Assembly: GCA_016873355.1 (NCBI GenBank) | Contig: VGXK01000018.1 | Span: 1-12,740, forward strand | Source: Phycisphaerae bacterium | GTDB lineage: Bacteria; Planctomycetota; Phycisphaerae; Phycisphaerales; SM1A02 | Length of the DNA stretch: 12,740 nucleotides | Direction: 5' to 3' | Part shown: in pieces, positions 1-7,210 of the stretch | Layout: each line of letters begins with the position of its first letter | How positions within the stretch are numbered: the stretch's first letter is position 1 | Notes under the pieces: model-generated | What the model was told of the DNA's origin: nothing | Databases searched by the model: none | The model's input: only the letters and a program-made list of their open reading frames with translations | Position numbers and translations under genes: made by a program

Positions 1-1384
1 TGACCACCGGGCAGCGCCCGGGGAGCTTGCCGCGCAGCACGCTCACGTCGAGATCGCCGTAGAGCGTCATGCCGAGCGTGCGCGGAATCGGCGTCGCCGT
101 CATCACCAGCACGTGCGGCGCGAAGCCTTCGCTCTTGGCGCGCACGGCCGCGCGCTGATGCACGCCGAACCGATGCTGCTCGTCGATCACCGCCAGCGCC
201 AGGCTCTTGAAGCGCACGCTCTGCTCCAGCAGCGCGTGCGTGCCGACGACGAGATGCACGCGTCCATCGGCGAGTCCCGCGAGCACGTCCGCCCGCGCCG
301 CCGCGCCGCGACTCGCCGAGAGCAGCTCCACTTCCACCCGACTCATCGCGAGCATCGATCGCAGTCCGCGGAAATGCTGCTCCGCCAGGATCTCCGTGGG
401 CGCCACGAGCGCCGCCTGATGGCCGTGCGCCACCGCGAGCAGCATGGCGTAGAGGGCGACGAGCGTCTTGCCGCTGCCGACGTCTCCCTGGAGCAGTCGA
501 TTCATCGGCGCGTCCTTGGCGCAGTCGGCGGCGATCTCGCGCACCACGAGTTCCTGATCCTCCGTGAGCGCGTACGGAAGCCGCGCACGGATGCGCTCGT
601 CGATCTCGCGCCGCAGCGGAAGCTCGTGCGCGCGACCGGCGCGCCGGAGCTGGGAGCGCTTCATCATCACCCCGAGTTGCAGGAGCAGCAGTTCGTCGAA
701 CGCGAGCCGCCGGCGCGCGGCCGAGACCTCGCCCTCGTCGGCGGGCCGATGAATCGCGCGCCACGCCCACGCCGCCCCGGGAAGCTCGCGCGAGCGCCGG
801 TATTCCGCGGGCAGCGGCTCCTCGAGCGATGCCACGCACGGCTCGAGCACGCGACCGACCGCCGCGTCGATCCGCGAGCTCCCGATCGACTCGCTCGCCG
901 CATAGATCGGCCGCAACCGCTCCGCGCGGGGAGGCGGTTCGACGCCGGCATCGAGCACCTCCCAGGAGGGATTGACCATCTCGAGGTACGCGCCGCGCCG
1001 CTTCGCCTTTCCCTGCGCAATGCCGCGCATTCCGGGGCGAAGCCGCCGGCCCATCCACGGCGCGTTGAACCAGACCAGGCGCATCGAGCCCGTCGAATCC
1101 TCGAGCGTGGCTTCGACCCGCGTGCGCCGACTCCGCACCACGCGGCACGCCGCGATCTCCGCGCGCACGCTGAGATCGGCCTCCGCGCCGGGCGCGTCGG
1201 GAACGAGCGCCGCGCTCTCGGCGATGGTGCGCTCGGGCTGCTCCCACTGGTAGCGCTTCGGAATGTGCGCGACGAGGTCGCCGGCGGTGACGAGCCCGAG
1301 CGTGCCGAGCGCGGCGGCGCCGCGAGCGCCGATTCCCGGGACTTCAGAGAGCGGAGTCTTGGGCGTGATCGCGCCCTCGGCCAT
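1..1384 (-). CDS. recG: ATP-dependent DNA helicase RecG, partial (C-terminus beyond the left edge)
   Basis: RecG is a monomeric superfamily 2 helicase that remodels stalled replication forks and branched recombination intermediates. About 461 residues are visible from an ATG whose first base is 1384. An N-terminal helical region holds a helix-hairpin-helix-like PGIGARGAAAL (residues 15-25). A wedge/OB-fold region follows (about 70-145). The helicase core then shows LTEDQ, Walker A GDVGSGKT (about 297-304), motif II DEQHRFG (about 398) and motif III MTATPIPRT (about 430). The reading frame is still open at base 2, within the GRCPVV segment that follows motif III in the family. Since E. coli RecG has about 693 residues, roughly the last third, including helicase motifs IV-VI, is missing because of the window edge, not because of damage. 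The gene diverges from xseA. A TATGGT box lies 12 bases before its start. The family call is near certain. Confidence 0.97.
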   Translation of the reverse strand, partial: MAEGAITPKTPLSEVPGIGARGAAALGTLGLVTAGDLVAHIPKRYQWEQPERTIAESAALVPDAPGAEADLSVRAEIAACRVVRSRRTRVEATLEDSTGSMRLVWFNAPWMGRRLRPGMRGIAQGKAKRRGAYLEMVNPSWEVLDAGVEPPPRAERLRPIYAASESIGSSRIDAAVGRVLEPCVASLEEPLPAEYRRSRELPGAAWAWRAIHRPADEGEVSAARRRLAFDELLLLQLGVMMKRSQLRRAGRAHELPLRREIDERIRARLPYALTEDQELVVREIAADCAKDAPMNRLLQGDVGSGKTLVALYAMLLAVAHGHQAALVAPTEILAEQHFRGLRSMLAMSRVEVELLSASRGAAARADVLAGLADGRVHLVVGTHALLEQSVRFKSLALAVIDEQHRFGVHQRAAVRAKSEGFAPHVLVMTATPIPRTLGMTLYGDLDVSVLRGKLPGRCPVV

Positions 1385-1395
1385 GGCGCGTGTCG

Positions 1396-1402
1396 TACCA
1401 TA
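1396..1402. promoter_or_regulatory. Possible shared divergent -10 element between recG and xseA
   Basis: An AT-rich island in GC-rich sequence reads TACCAT on the plus strand (1396-1401) and TATGGT on the minus strand (1402-1397). The plus-strand box lies 6 bases before the GTG at 1408 of xseA. The minus-strand box lies 12 bases before the ATG of recG. Either spacing would give a leaderless or near-leaderless transcript. No convincing -35 element is visible for either direction, so this rests on the -10 match and its position only. Confidence 0.45.
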
Positions 1403-1407
1403 CGGCC

Positions 1408-2859
1408 GTGGCACGACGCCGCTTCGATCCGACGCGCGCCGCGGGGGGACTCTTCCCGGCTTCCGAAGGCGAGGCGGCGGCGCCGCCGCCGTCGGCGGGC
1501 GCCCCTCCCGAGTCGGATCTCACCGTCACCGCCGCCGCGTTGCTCGTCGACGACGCGCTCTCGCGCGGCCTGCCGCGCAACCTGCGCATCGTGGGCCAGG
1601 TGAGCAATCTCTCGCAACGCACGCACTGGTACTTCAACCTCAAGGACGAGCAGAGCGTCGTCCAGTGCGTCATGTGGGCGAGCCGCGCCGCACGGGCGGG
1701 CGAAGTCCGCGAAGGCGACGAGGTCCGCGCCGTCGGCACCTTCTCCTTCTACAAGCCGCAGGGGCGCACCTCGTTCGTCGTGGAGACGCTCGAGCCTCGC
1801 GGCATGGGCGCGCTCGAGGCGAGATTCCGCGCGCTCTGCGCCGAGCTCGAAGCGCTCGGATGGTTCGACGACGCGCGGAAGCCGCCGCTGCCGCTGCTTC
1901 CGCGCCGCATCGCGATCATCACGAGCCGCGCGGGCGCCGCGCTTCGCGATTGCCTGGCCACGGCCGCCGCGCGCTGCCCGATCGTCGGCATTCTCGTGGT
2001 CGACGTGCCGGTGCAGGGCGACGCGGCCGCGCCCGCGATCGCCCGCGCCATCCGTGCCGTCGATCGACGCGCCGCCCGACTCGGCATCGACGCCATCCTG
2101 GTCACGCGCGGCGGCGGAAGCCGCGAGGACCTGTGGGCGTTCAACGAGCGCATCGTGGCGGAGGCGGCGTTCCGCTGTCGCACGCCGCTCGTCGCCGCGA
2201 TCGGCCACGAGCCCGATCTCGAGATCATCGAGCTCGTGGCGCGGCGCGCGGCCACGCCCACGCGCGGCATCGTCACGCTGCTTCCCGACCGCGCCGAACT
2301 GAAGCGGCATCTCGATCACCTTCGCGCCCGCGCGGAGCGCGCGGCGTCGCGCACGCTCGCGGAACATCGACAGCGGCTTGCGGCGCTGGCGCGACACGAG
2401 TTCCTGCGCCGACCCGGCCCCACGCTGCTTCATCCCTCCCGCGCGGCGCTTGCGGAGCTCCGCCATGCGCTCGAGTCGGCGCTTCGTTCGACGCTCGAAC
2501 GACGCCGGCGCGAACTCGCCGCGCTCCTGCTTCGCGCGGAACGGCTCCGACCGGCGGCTCGAATCACCGCCGCGCGCGAGCGGCTGCGCAATCTCGCCTG
2601 GCGCAGCGATCGCGCGGTGCGCGGCGATCTCTCGCGGCGTCGCGAGGCACTCGCCGGACTGCGCCGGCACCTCGGCGGCATCGGGCCCGAACAGGTGCTC
2701 GCCCGCGGATACTCGATCACGCAGCGCGTCGACGGGAGGATCGTGCGGGCCGCGGAGGACGTTCGACCGGGCGAACGCATCGTCACGCGCCTCGCCGACG
2801 GATCGCTCGAGAGCGAAGTCCTTCCGGTCAGGTCCGACGGATCCGGGCGCACCTCCTGA
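1408..2859 (+). CDS. xseA: Exodeoxyribonuclease VII large subunit
   Basis: This is the catalytic large subunit of exonuclease VII, which degrades single-stranded DNA from both ends and works with several copies of XseB. With the GTG start at 1408 the product has 483 residues. A poorly conserved Ala/Pro-rich leader (1-36) precedes the OB-fold (about 36-130, with VGQVSNLSQ and WYFNLKD). The catalytic core (about 135-290) carries ITSRAGAALRD (Asp181), VTRGGGSREDLWAFN (Arg234) and GHEPD (His267, Asp270). These match the residues implicated in catalysis in the E. coli enzyme. A long Arg/Leu-rich helical region follows, as expected for the XseB-binding coiled coil, then the C-terminal segment with LARGYSI. 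The family core usually reads GHETD, so Pro replaces Thr. An alternative GTG at 1390 would add six residues but lies upstream of the -10-like box. xseB follows after 14 bases. Confidence 0.96.
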   Translation: MARRRFDPTRAAGGLFPASEGEAAAPPPSAGAPPESDLTVTAAALLVDDALSRGLPRNLRIVGQVSNLSQRTHWYFNLKDEQSVVQCVMWASRAARAGEVREGDEVRAVGTFSFYKPQGRTSFVVETLEPRGMGALEARFRALCAELEALGWFDDARKPPLPLLPRRIAIITSRAGAALRDCLATAAARCPIVGILVVDVPVQGDAAAPAIARAIRAVDRRAARLGIDAILVTRGGGSREDLWAFNERIVAEAAFRCRTPLVAAIGHEPDLEIIELVARRAATPTRGIVTLLPDRAELKRHLDHLRARAERAASRTLAEHRQRLAALARHEFLRRPGPTLLHPSRAALAELRHALESALRSTLERRRRELAALLLRAERLRPAARITAARERLRNLAWRSDRAVRGDLSRRREALAGLRRHLGGIGPEQVLARGYSITQRVDGRIVRAAEDVRPGERIVTRLADGSLESEVLPVRSDGSGRTS

Positions 2860-2865
2860 TAGAGT
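2860..2865 (+). promoter_or_regulatory. TAGAGT box 8 bases upstream of xseB
   Basis: TAGAGT fits the TAnnnT pattern of a bacterial -10 element and starts immediately after the xseA stop codon. The xseB ATG follows 8 bases later and no Shine-Dalgarno sequence is present in the 14-base gap. This suggests a leaderless xseB transcript in addition to any read-through from xseA. No -35 match is visible. Confidence 0.4.
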
Positions 2866-2873
2866 GGCCACCG

Positions 2874-3203
2874 ATGGCTCGACCCGCACGGCAGAGCAAG
2901 CCCACGGGGGCCCGAACGGGGGCCGACTCCGGCGCCGATGCGGAGGCGGGAGAGATCTCGGGCATGCGCTACGAGCAGGCCCTCTCCGAACTCGAGTCGA
3001 TCGTGCAGCGGGTGGAGGACGGCGAGCTGCCGCTCGAGGAAGGCATCAAGGCGCATCGTCGCGCTCTTCTTCTTCTTCGCCACTGCGAGGGCATTCTCGA
3101 CGCCGCGCAGGCCCGCATCGAGGAGATCTCCGGGGATTCGCTCGCCGACCCGAACGATGACGACGATGACGCGGACGACGGGCGCGCCGGCTCCCGGGAG
3201 TGA
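2874..3203 (+). CDS. xseB: Exodeoxyribonuclease VII small subunit
   Basis: This is the small helical subunit of exonuclease VII, which packs along the large subunit and is needed for activity. The 109-residue product has a disordered Lys/Arg/Gly-rich leader (1-30). The family core follows (about 32-85): YEQALSELESIVQRVEDGEL, then LPLEEGIKAHRRALLLLRHC and a helix ending near RIEEI. The core has the normal helix-turn-helix layout, while the whole protein is longer than the usual 70-90 residues because of the leader and a very acidic tail rich in Asp (about 93-102). The LLLL stretch is coded by a short CTT repeat near 3066-3077, which keeps the frame if it changes by whole units. It sits directly after xseA, and co-expression is expected because the two subunits work together. 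Confidence 0.93.
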   Translation: MARPARQSKPTGARTGADSGADAEAGEISGMRYEQALSELESIVQRVEDGELPLEEGIKAHRRALLLLRHCEGILDAAQARIEEISGDSLADPNDDDDDADDGRAGSRE

Positions 3204-3218
3204 AATCGAAGTCCACGG

Positions 3219-4550
3219 ATGGACGATGCGGAACTGCTCAACCTCTGGTCGATCGGTCCCACGCTCGTCTCGACGGCGTTCGTCTTCGCATTCGGCGCCT
3301 GCGTGGGCAGCTTCCTGAACGTGGTCGTGCACAGGCTGCCGAAGGGCATGAGCCTGCTCACGCCGCCGAGCCGATGCCCGGCATGCGGCCGGCGCCTGAG
3401 CCTTCACGAGAACCTGCCCGTGTTCGGCTGGTTCCTTGCCGGCGGCCGTTGCCGGAGTTGCGGCGTGCGGATCGGACTGGAGTACCCCCTGGTCGAGCTC
3501 GGCGTGGGCGTGCTCTTCGCGATCCTCTACGTGCTCTTCTTCGAAACTCGATTCGGCCCCGGAATCGGCGGAGTCACGAATCCGTGGTGGCACCTGCACG
3601 GCGCGATCGCCACGGCGCCCGCGTTCCTGGCGGTGCTGGGCCTCTGCGCGGCGCTCGTGGCGGCGTCGCTCATCGACGCTCGCAGCTACCTCATTCCCGG
3701 CGAGATCACCCGGACGGCGGCGCTGCTCGGCGTGGGCGGGCTGCTCGTCCAGTCGCTCACCCCCGGAACCGGGCCGACCCTGCGCGGCTGGTGGGCCGTC
3801 TCGCTGCCCGAGTGGCCGGCCACGATCACCGCATTCGCGGGAATGGCGGGACTTGCGCTCTCCTGGATCCTGCTTCGGACCGGTCGCCTCACGCCGAGTT
3901 TCGCCGACTACGACCAGTACCTGGAGCCCGGCGAGACCTTCGCTCGCTACCCGCACGCGCGGCGCGAGATGATCCGGGAGCTGCTGTTCCTCGCCCCGTG
4001 CATGGCGGCGATCACGGCATCGATGCTGCTGCGGGATCGGCTGCCGCAGGGCATGCCGCCGCTTCCGATCGGGGCGCTTGGCGCCTCGGCGATGGGCTTC
4101 CTGGTGGGCGGGGGCGTCATCTGGGCCATTCGAATCCTTGGTTCGCTCTCGTTCGGGCGCGAGGCGATGGGAATGGGCGACGTGCACCTGATGGCGGCGG
4201 TGGGAGCCACGCTCGGCTGGGTCGATCCGCTCGTGGCGCTCGTTCCCGGAATCGTGCTCGCGCTCGCGTGGACCATGTCCGCGCGAGGCGTGGCGATCCT
4301 GCGGGGGCGCTCTCCCCGGGAACTTCCGCTCGGTCCGTACCTGGCGATCGGCACGCTGCTCGTGGTGCTGCTTCGCCCCGCGTTCGTCGAGCTGGGCCGA
4401 TTCGTCGTTCCCGCCTGGATCGACGAAGCTCGGCCGGGCCTCTTTACAAGCGGGCCGCCGTCGGTTGCAATCACGAACCGTGCGGCGGAGCCCGCGCCCT
4501 CGGCTGGAGCCGAGTCGATCGAACGCCGTTGGCGTCAGAAAGGAGTCTGA
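3219..4550 (+). CDS. Prepilin peptidase (A24 family, PilD/GspO-like), long form
   Basis: This integral inner-membrane aspartic protease cleaves, and in the bifunctional type N-methylates, type IV prepilins or type II secretion pseudopilins. The product has 443 residues. The N-terminal domain has GACVGSFLNVVVHRLP (27-41) and two CxxC pairs (Cys53/56 and Cys78/81) that bind zinc in the family. The first catalytic Asp is Asp153, within SLIDARSYLIPGEIT. The second is Asp321 in GMGDVHLM, where the usual Lys after GxGDx is His. Several membrane helices are evident (about 14-36, 92-108, 131-152, 163-180, 203-220, 285-305, 324-350, 371-390). The roughly 168 residues between the two Asp are far more than in the ~290-residue PilD proteins; the extra part includes a soluble stretch with the motif YPHARRE (244-250). 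It starts 15 bases after xseB, without a clear ribosome site. No pilin gene is in the window. Confidence 0.92.
   Translation: MDDAELLNLWSIGPTLVSTAFVFAFGACVGSFLNVVVHRLPKGMSLLTPPSRCPACGRRLSLHENLPVFGWFLAGGRCRSCGVRIGLEYPLVELGVGVLFAILYVLFFETRFGPGIGGVTNPWWHLHGAIATAPAFLAVLGLCAALVAASLIDARSYLIPGEITRTAALLGVGGLLVQSLTPGTGPTLRGWWAVSLPEWPATITAFAGMAGLALSWILLRTGRLTPSFADYDQYLEPGETFARYPHARREMIRELLFLAPCMAAITASMLLRDRLPQGMPPLPIGALGASAMGFLVGGGVIWAIRILGSLSFGREAMGMGDVHLMAAVGATLGWVDPLVALVPGIVLALAWTMSARGVAILRGRSPRELPLGPYLAIGTLLVVLLRPAFVELGRFVVPAWIDEARPGLFTSGPPSVAITNRAAEPAPSAGAESIERRWRQKGV
4539..4545 (+). promoter_or_regulatory. Strong ribosome binding site of the OmpA-like lipoprotein
   Basis: AAAGGAG ends 7 bases before the ATG at 4553 and lies inside the last codons of the prepilin peptidase. 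It fixes the lipoprotein start and is the clearest Shine-Dalgarno sequence in the window; several other genes here have none. Confidence 0.85.
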
Positions 4551-4552
4551 AG

Positions 4553-5200
4553 ATGCGACGAGTGGGAATGTTGGTGGTTCCGGTGGCATGCCTTGCGGCG
4601 CTGCTCGGCGGTTGCGACAGCGCGCAGAAGGACGAGGTCACGCTGCTCAAGCAGGAGACCGACGATCTTCGCAAGCAGCTTGCGGATCGAAATGCGGCGC
4701 TCGAGTCGCTCGAGCGCGAGCGCACCGCCGCGATGGCGCGGGCGGACGCGGCGGAGAAGCTGCACGGCGGCGCCGCCGCGGGCAGTGCGCCGCCGGCCGT
4801 GGTCGAGAGCGGCTTCGAGGGAATCTCCGGCGTCAGCGCCACGCGCGTGGGCAACGAAGTGCACGTGGCGATCGAAGGCGACGTGCTCTTCGACAGCGGC
4901 CGAACCTCGCTCAAGGAGACTTCGCGACGATCGCTCGATCGCGTGGCGGCCGTCATCCGCGAGAAGTACGGCGGCCGCGAGATCCGCGTGATCGGCTTCA
5001 CCGACACGGATCCCATCAAGCGAAGCGGCTTCAAGAGCAACTACCACCTGGGATTCGATCGCGCCTTCTCGGTGCGCGAGTACCTGGTCGGCAAGGGACT
5101 CGACGGCAAGCGCATCTCGCTGTCGAGCTACGGCCCGGACATGCCGCTCGACAGCAAGGCGAAGAGCCGGCGCGTGGAAGTGGTCGTCATCGGCACCTGA
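4553..5200 (+). CDS. OmpA/Pal-like peptidoglycan-associated lipoprotein
   Basis: The 215-residue product is a lipoprotein that probably tethers the outer membrane to peptidoglycan. It has a positively charged start, a hydrophobic segment and the lipobox LLGGC, with Cys21 the likely lipidated residue. Residues about 27-68 form a heptad-rich coiled coil (LLKQETDDLRKQLADRN onwards), which could trimerise as in Lpp or act as a spacer. A short Gly/Ala/Pro linker follows. The C-terminal OmpA domain (about 100-213) has DVLFDSGRTSLKE, then VIGFTDTDPIKRSGF, DRAFSVREYL and SRRVEVVV. The family motif TDxxGxxxYNxxLSxxRA is recognisable but altered, with the longer DPIKRSGFKSNYHLGFDRA after TDT. A single base pair of spacing past the upstream stop and the strong Shine-Dalgarno site suggest translation coupled to the prepilin peptidase gene. 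It is not close enough to Pal to use that symbol, and no tol genes are nearby. Confidence 0.9.
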   Translation: MRRVGMLVVPVACLAALLGGCDSAQKDEVTLLKQETDDLRKQLADRNAALESLERERTAAMARADAAEKLHGGAAAGSAPPAVVESGFEGISGVSATRVGNEVHVAIEGDVLFDSGRTSLKETSRRSLDRVAAVIREKYGGREIRVIGFTDTDPIKRSGFKSNYHLGFDRAFSVREYLVGKGLDGKRISLSSYGPDMPLDSKAKSRRVEVVVIGT

Positions 5201-5287
5201 CCGAAGTGAGCGCGTGCTCGCGCCGTTCGGCGCAGTCGCGCGCAACGACGCGCGAGTTCGTCCACGCCGGCGAGTTCGAAGTCGATC
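5201..5287. other. Intergenic stretch with two small GC-rich hairpins
   Basis: No gene is supported here. Two perfect short inverted repeats are visible: GCGCC/GGCGC around a 4-base loop (5220-5233) and TCGCGCG/CGCGCGA around a 6-base loop (5236-5255). They lie in the 3' untranslated part of the lipoprotein message and could protect it from exonucleases, but short GC palindromes are common by chance at this base composition. Confidence 0.3.
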
Positions 5288-5323
5288 ACGGGCGCTTCGA
5301 AGCCACCGCTTCGCAGCGCCCGT
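5288..5323. terminator. Long hairpin, probable bidirectional terminator
   Basis: The left arm 5288-5303 pairs with the right arm 5308-5323 around a 4-base loop (CACC), giving 16 pairs with a single mismatch. It lies between two genes that converge (lipoprotein on plus, MCE protein on minus), where a shared terminator is expected. On the plus strand it is followed by TTCGTT, which is only a weak T-tract; on the minus strand no T-tract follows, so termination in that direction may depend on other factors. Confidence 0.7.
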
Positions 5324-5399
5324 TTCGTTGCGCCGATGGGCGCGGACGAGCGGACGGAGAGCGACGCGACGCGGGCGCCGCCGCGCCGCATCGCGTCGA

Positions 5400-6344
5400 T
5401 CAGAACTTCACGTCGAGCCCTTCCTGCTTGATCTTCTCGAGCAGGAGCTGCGCCTGGCGAAGCACGCTCGAAAGGCGCTGCGCCGCGTCGTTCAGGCTGT
5501 CGTAGAGGTCGGGATTGCTCATGAGCTTGCCGACGGTTCCGTGGCCTTCGCGGGCCTGCCGCAGCAGGTCGTTCACCTTGTTGAGCGAGTCGGTGAGCTG
5601 ATCGCTCGCGGTGGTCAGGCTCGCCAGCAGCTTCGGCGCGTCGCGCTCGACGCCGTCGAGAATGCGACCGATCGTCGACATCGCCTGGCGGGCGTTGAAG
5701 AGCGTCGACCGCAGATCCTCCCGGAACTGCTCGTCGGCGAGCCATTCCTCGGCCTTGGCCAGGGTGCTGCGGGCCTGATCGAAGGCCTCGCCCGCCTTTC
5801 CGATCGTGCCGCCGGCCTGATCGAGGGCGACGCCCGCCTTCTCGAAGAGCCTCTGCGCGTCCGCAAGCGCCGTGCCGAGCGACTCGAGCGCCGGCTCGAA
5901 CTTCTTGAGCATGTCCGACAGCGTTTCGAACCTCGCCGCGATCGACGACGGCGCCGATCGGTCGGCCACCGCGGCGCCGCGCGCGAGGTCCGGCGGAATC
6001 ACCAGGTCCATGCGCTGTCCGCCGCCGAGCAGCGACACGCCGACCGCGGGCTCGACCGCCAGGGGCACCGAGATCTCGTCGTCGATCATCGCCAGGATGC
6101 GAACCGGACGCGAGCTGTCGTCGGGCTCGAGCGAGATGCGCGAGATCGTGCCGATCACCACGCCGTTCATGGTCACCTGGCTGCCCACGCGCAGGCCCGC
6201 GCTCGTGTTCGCGTTCACCAGGAGCGGGTAGCGCGACTGCATGAGCGTGGCGAGTTCGCCGAAGAGCAGCAGCAGCACCGCGAAGCCGGTGAGCGCCACG
6301 ATGCTGCTCACGCCGACGAGGAAGTCTCGGAATCTCGAACGCAT
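5400..6344 (-). CDS. mlaD: MCE/MlaD family lipid-transport protein
   Basis: MlaD-type proteins are anchored in the inner membrane and form a ring through which lipids pass between the inner membrane ABC transporter and the periplasm. The 314-residue product has one N-terminal membrane helix (about 8-29) and then the MCE domain (about 38-117), with the typical NTSAGLRVGSQVTMNGVVIG stretch and the closing hydrophobic VIPP. A long helical region follows (about 130-314) with heptad-like Leu/Ala spacing, ending with the family-typical GTVGKLMSNPDLYDSLN near residues 269-285. It has the usual architecture for single-MCE proteins, where the helical tails bundle into a needle or tube. It is downstream of the ABC ATPase by 15 bases and presumably co-transcribed. 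No Shine-Dalgarno sequence precedes the ATG. The permease MlaE, normally encoded between or beside these two genes, is not in the window. The family call is firm; the symbol is by analogy. Confidence 0.9.
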   Translation of the reverse strand: MRSRFRDFLVGVSSIVALTGFAVLLLLFGELATLMQSRYPLLVNANTSAGLRVGSQVTMNGVVIGTISRISLEPDDSSRPVRILAMIDDEISVPLAVEPAVGVSLLGGGQRMDLVIPPDLARGAAVADRSAPSSIAARFETLSDMLKKFEPALESLGTALADAQRLFEKAGVALDQAGGTIGKAGEAFDQARSTLAKAEEWLADEQFREDLRSTLFNARQAMSTIGRILDGVERDAPKLLASLTTASDQLTDSLNKVNDLLRQAREGHGTVGKLMSNPDLYDSLNDAAQRLSSVLRQAQLLLEKIKQEGLDVKF

Positions 6345-6359
6345 GGAATTGGAATCCGA

Positions 6360-7205
6360 TCAGAGGTGCGACGGCGCCGAGCGTCGACGCGACGCGGCCG
6401 GATCATCGCCGTTTCCCTTGATCTCCGCCAGTTCCTCCGGCAGCGCTTCGCCGGCGAGGAATCGATGGACGAGCGGATCGGTGCTCTCGCGGAAGACTTC
6501 GGTGGCGCCCTGGAGCCGCACCTTGCCGTCGTGCAGCATCACCATGCGATCCGCGAGCTTGAAGGCGCTCGTGAGGTCGTGCGTCACCACGATGCTCGTG
6601 ATGCCGAGCTGCTCCTGGAGCTTGATCACGAGCTCGTTGATGACGTCGGCGCGGATCGGGTCGAGCCCGGTCGTCGGTTCGTCGTAGAGCACCACCTTCG
6701 GCTCGAGCACGATCGCCCGCGCCAGCGCGATGCGCTTGCGCTGGCCGCCGGAGAGATCGGCCGGCATCTGCCTGGCCTTTTCCGGCAGCCCGACCATGCG
6801 GAGCACGCGGTCGACGCGCTCGCGCAGCTCCGATTCGACCTTGAAGCCGTGCTCCCTCAGCGGAAACGCCACGTTCTCGAAGACCGTGAACGAGTCGAAG
6901 AGGGCGCTCTGCTGGAAGAGAAAGCCGATCTGGCGGCGGACCGGGCCGAGACCGATCTCGCTCAGCGCGTCGATGCGCTGCGAGTCGAACCAGACCTCGC
7001 CGCTCGTGGGCCGTTCGATCGCCACGAGGTGCTTGAGCAGCACGCTCTTGCCGCAGCCGGAGGGTCCGAGCACGACCGTCGTGCGCCCGCGATGAAAGTC
7101 GATCGAGACTCCCTGGAGCACCTTCAGCCGACCGAAGCTCTTGTGCAGGTCCACCACGCGCATCTGCGGCACGAAGGCATCGCGTTGCTCCATCTCCGGG
7201 GGCAT
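6360..7205 (-). CDS. mlaF: Mla-type ABC transporter ATP-binding protein
   Basis: This is the cytoplasmic ATPase expected to drive lipid transport with an MlaE-type permease and the MCE protein next door. The 281-residue product has every ABC signature: Walker A GPSGCGKS (47-54), Q-loop at FLFQQSALFDSFTVFENVAFPL (Gln98/Gln99), signature LSGGQ (151-155), Walker B VVLYDE (171-176), D-loop GLDP and switch His209 in VVTHD. The Q-loop region and YDEPTTGLDPIRADVIN are typical of the MlaF group rather than of other ABC importers. A short basic, Ser-rich tail ends the protein. The ATG at 7205 is preferred because a GATCAT box lies 6 bases upstream; internal ATGs at residues 5 and 15 are alternatives and would not touch the ABC core. 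It leads a two-gene unit with the MCE gene and diverges from the NUDIX gene. Confidence 0.93.
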   Translation of the reverse strand: MPPEMEQRDAFVPQMRVVDLHKSFGRLKVLQGVSIDFHRGRTTVVLGPSGCGKSVLLKHLVAIERPTSGEVWFDSQRIDALSEIGLGPVRRQIGFLFQQSALFDSFTVFENVAFPLREHGFKVESELRERVDRVLRMVGLPEKARQMPADLSGGQRKRIALARAIVLEPKVVLYDEPTTGLDPIRADVINELVIKLQEQLGITSIVVTHDLTSAFKLADRMVMLHDGKVRLQGATEVFRESTDPLVHRFLAGEALPEELAEIKGNGDDPAASRRRSAPSHL

Positions 7206-7210
7206 CGGAC

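Noticed and set aside
113..1603. 496-residue open frame on the plus strand
   Set aside because: It runs antisense to recG, whose helicase motifs are unmistakable; the product is Arg/His/Ala-rich without any motif, as expected for a shadow frame in GC-rich DNA.
667..2889. 740-residue open frame on the minus strand
   Set aside because: It is antisense to xseA and then overlaps the 5' part of recG in another frame. No domain is recognisable and composition is Arg/Ala-dominated.
3061..3080. CTT tandem repeat in xseB as a phase-variation tract
   Set aside because: The unit is three bases, so changes keep the frame, and four units coding Leu in a helical core are too few to suggest slippage control.
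2430..4589. 719-residue open frame on the minus strand
   Set aside because: It lies opposite xseA, xseB and the prepilin peptidase, all with clear family motifs; its own sequence shows none.
5206..5399. Possible small plus-strand gene starting at GTG 5206 in the convergent gap
   Set aside because: The frame does not close within the gap, crosses the strong hairpin and runs into DNA antisense to the MCE gene; no ribosome site precedes it.
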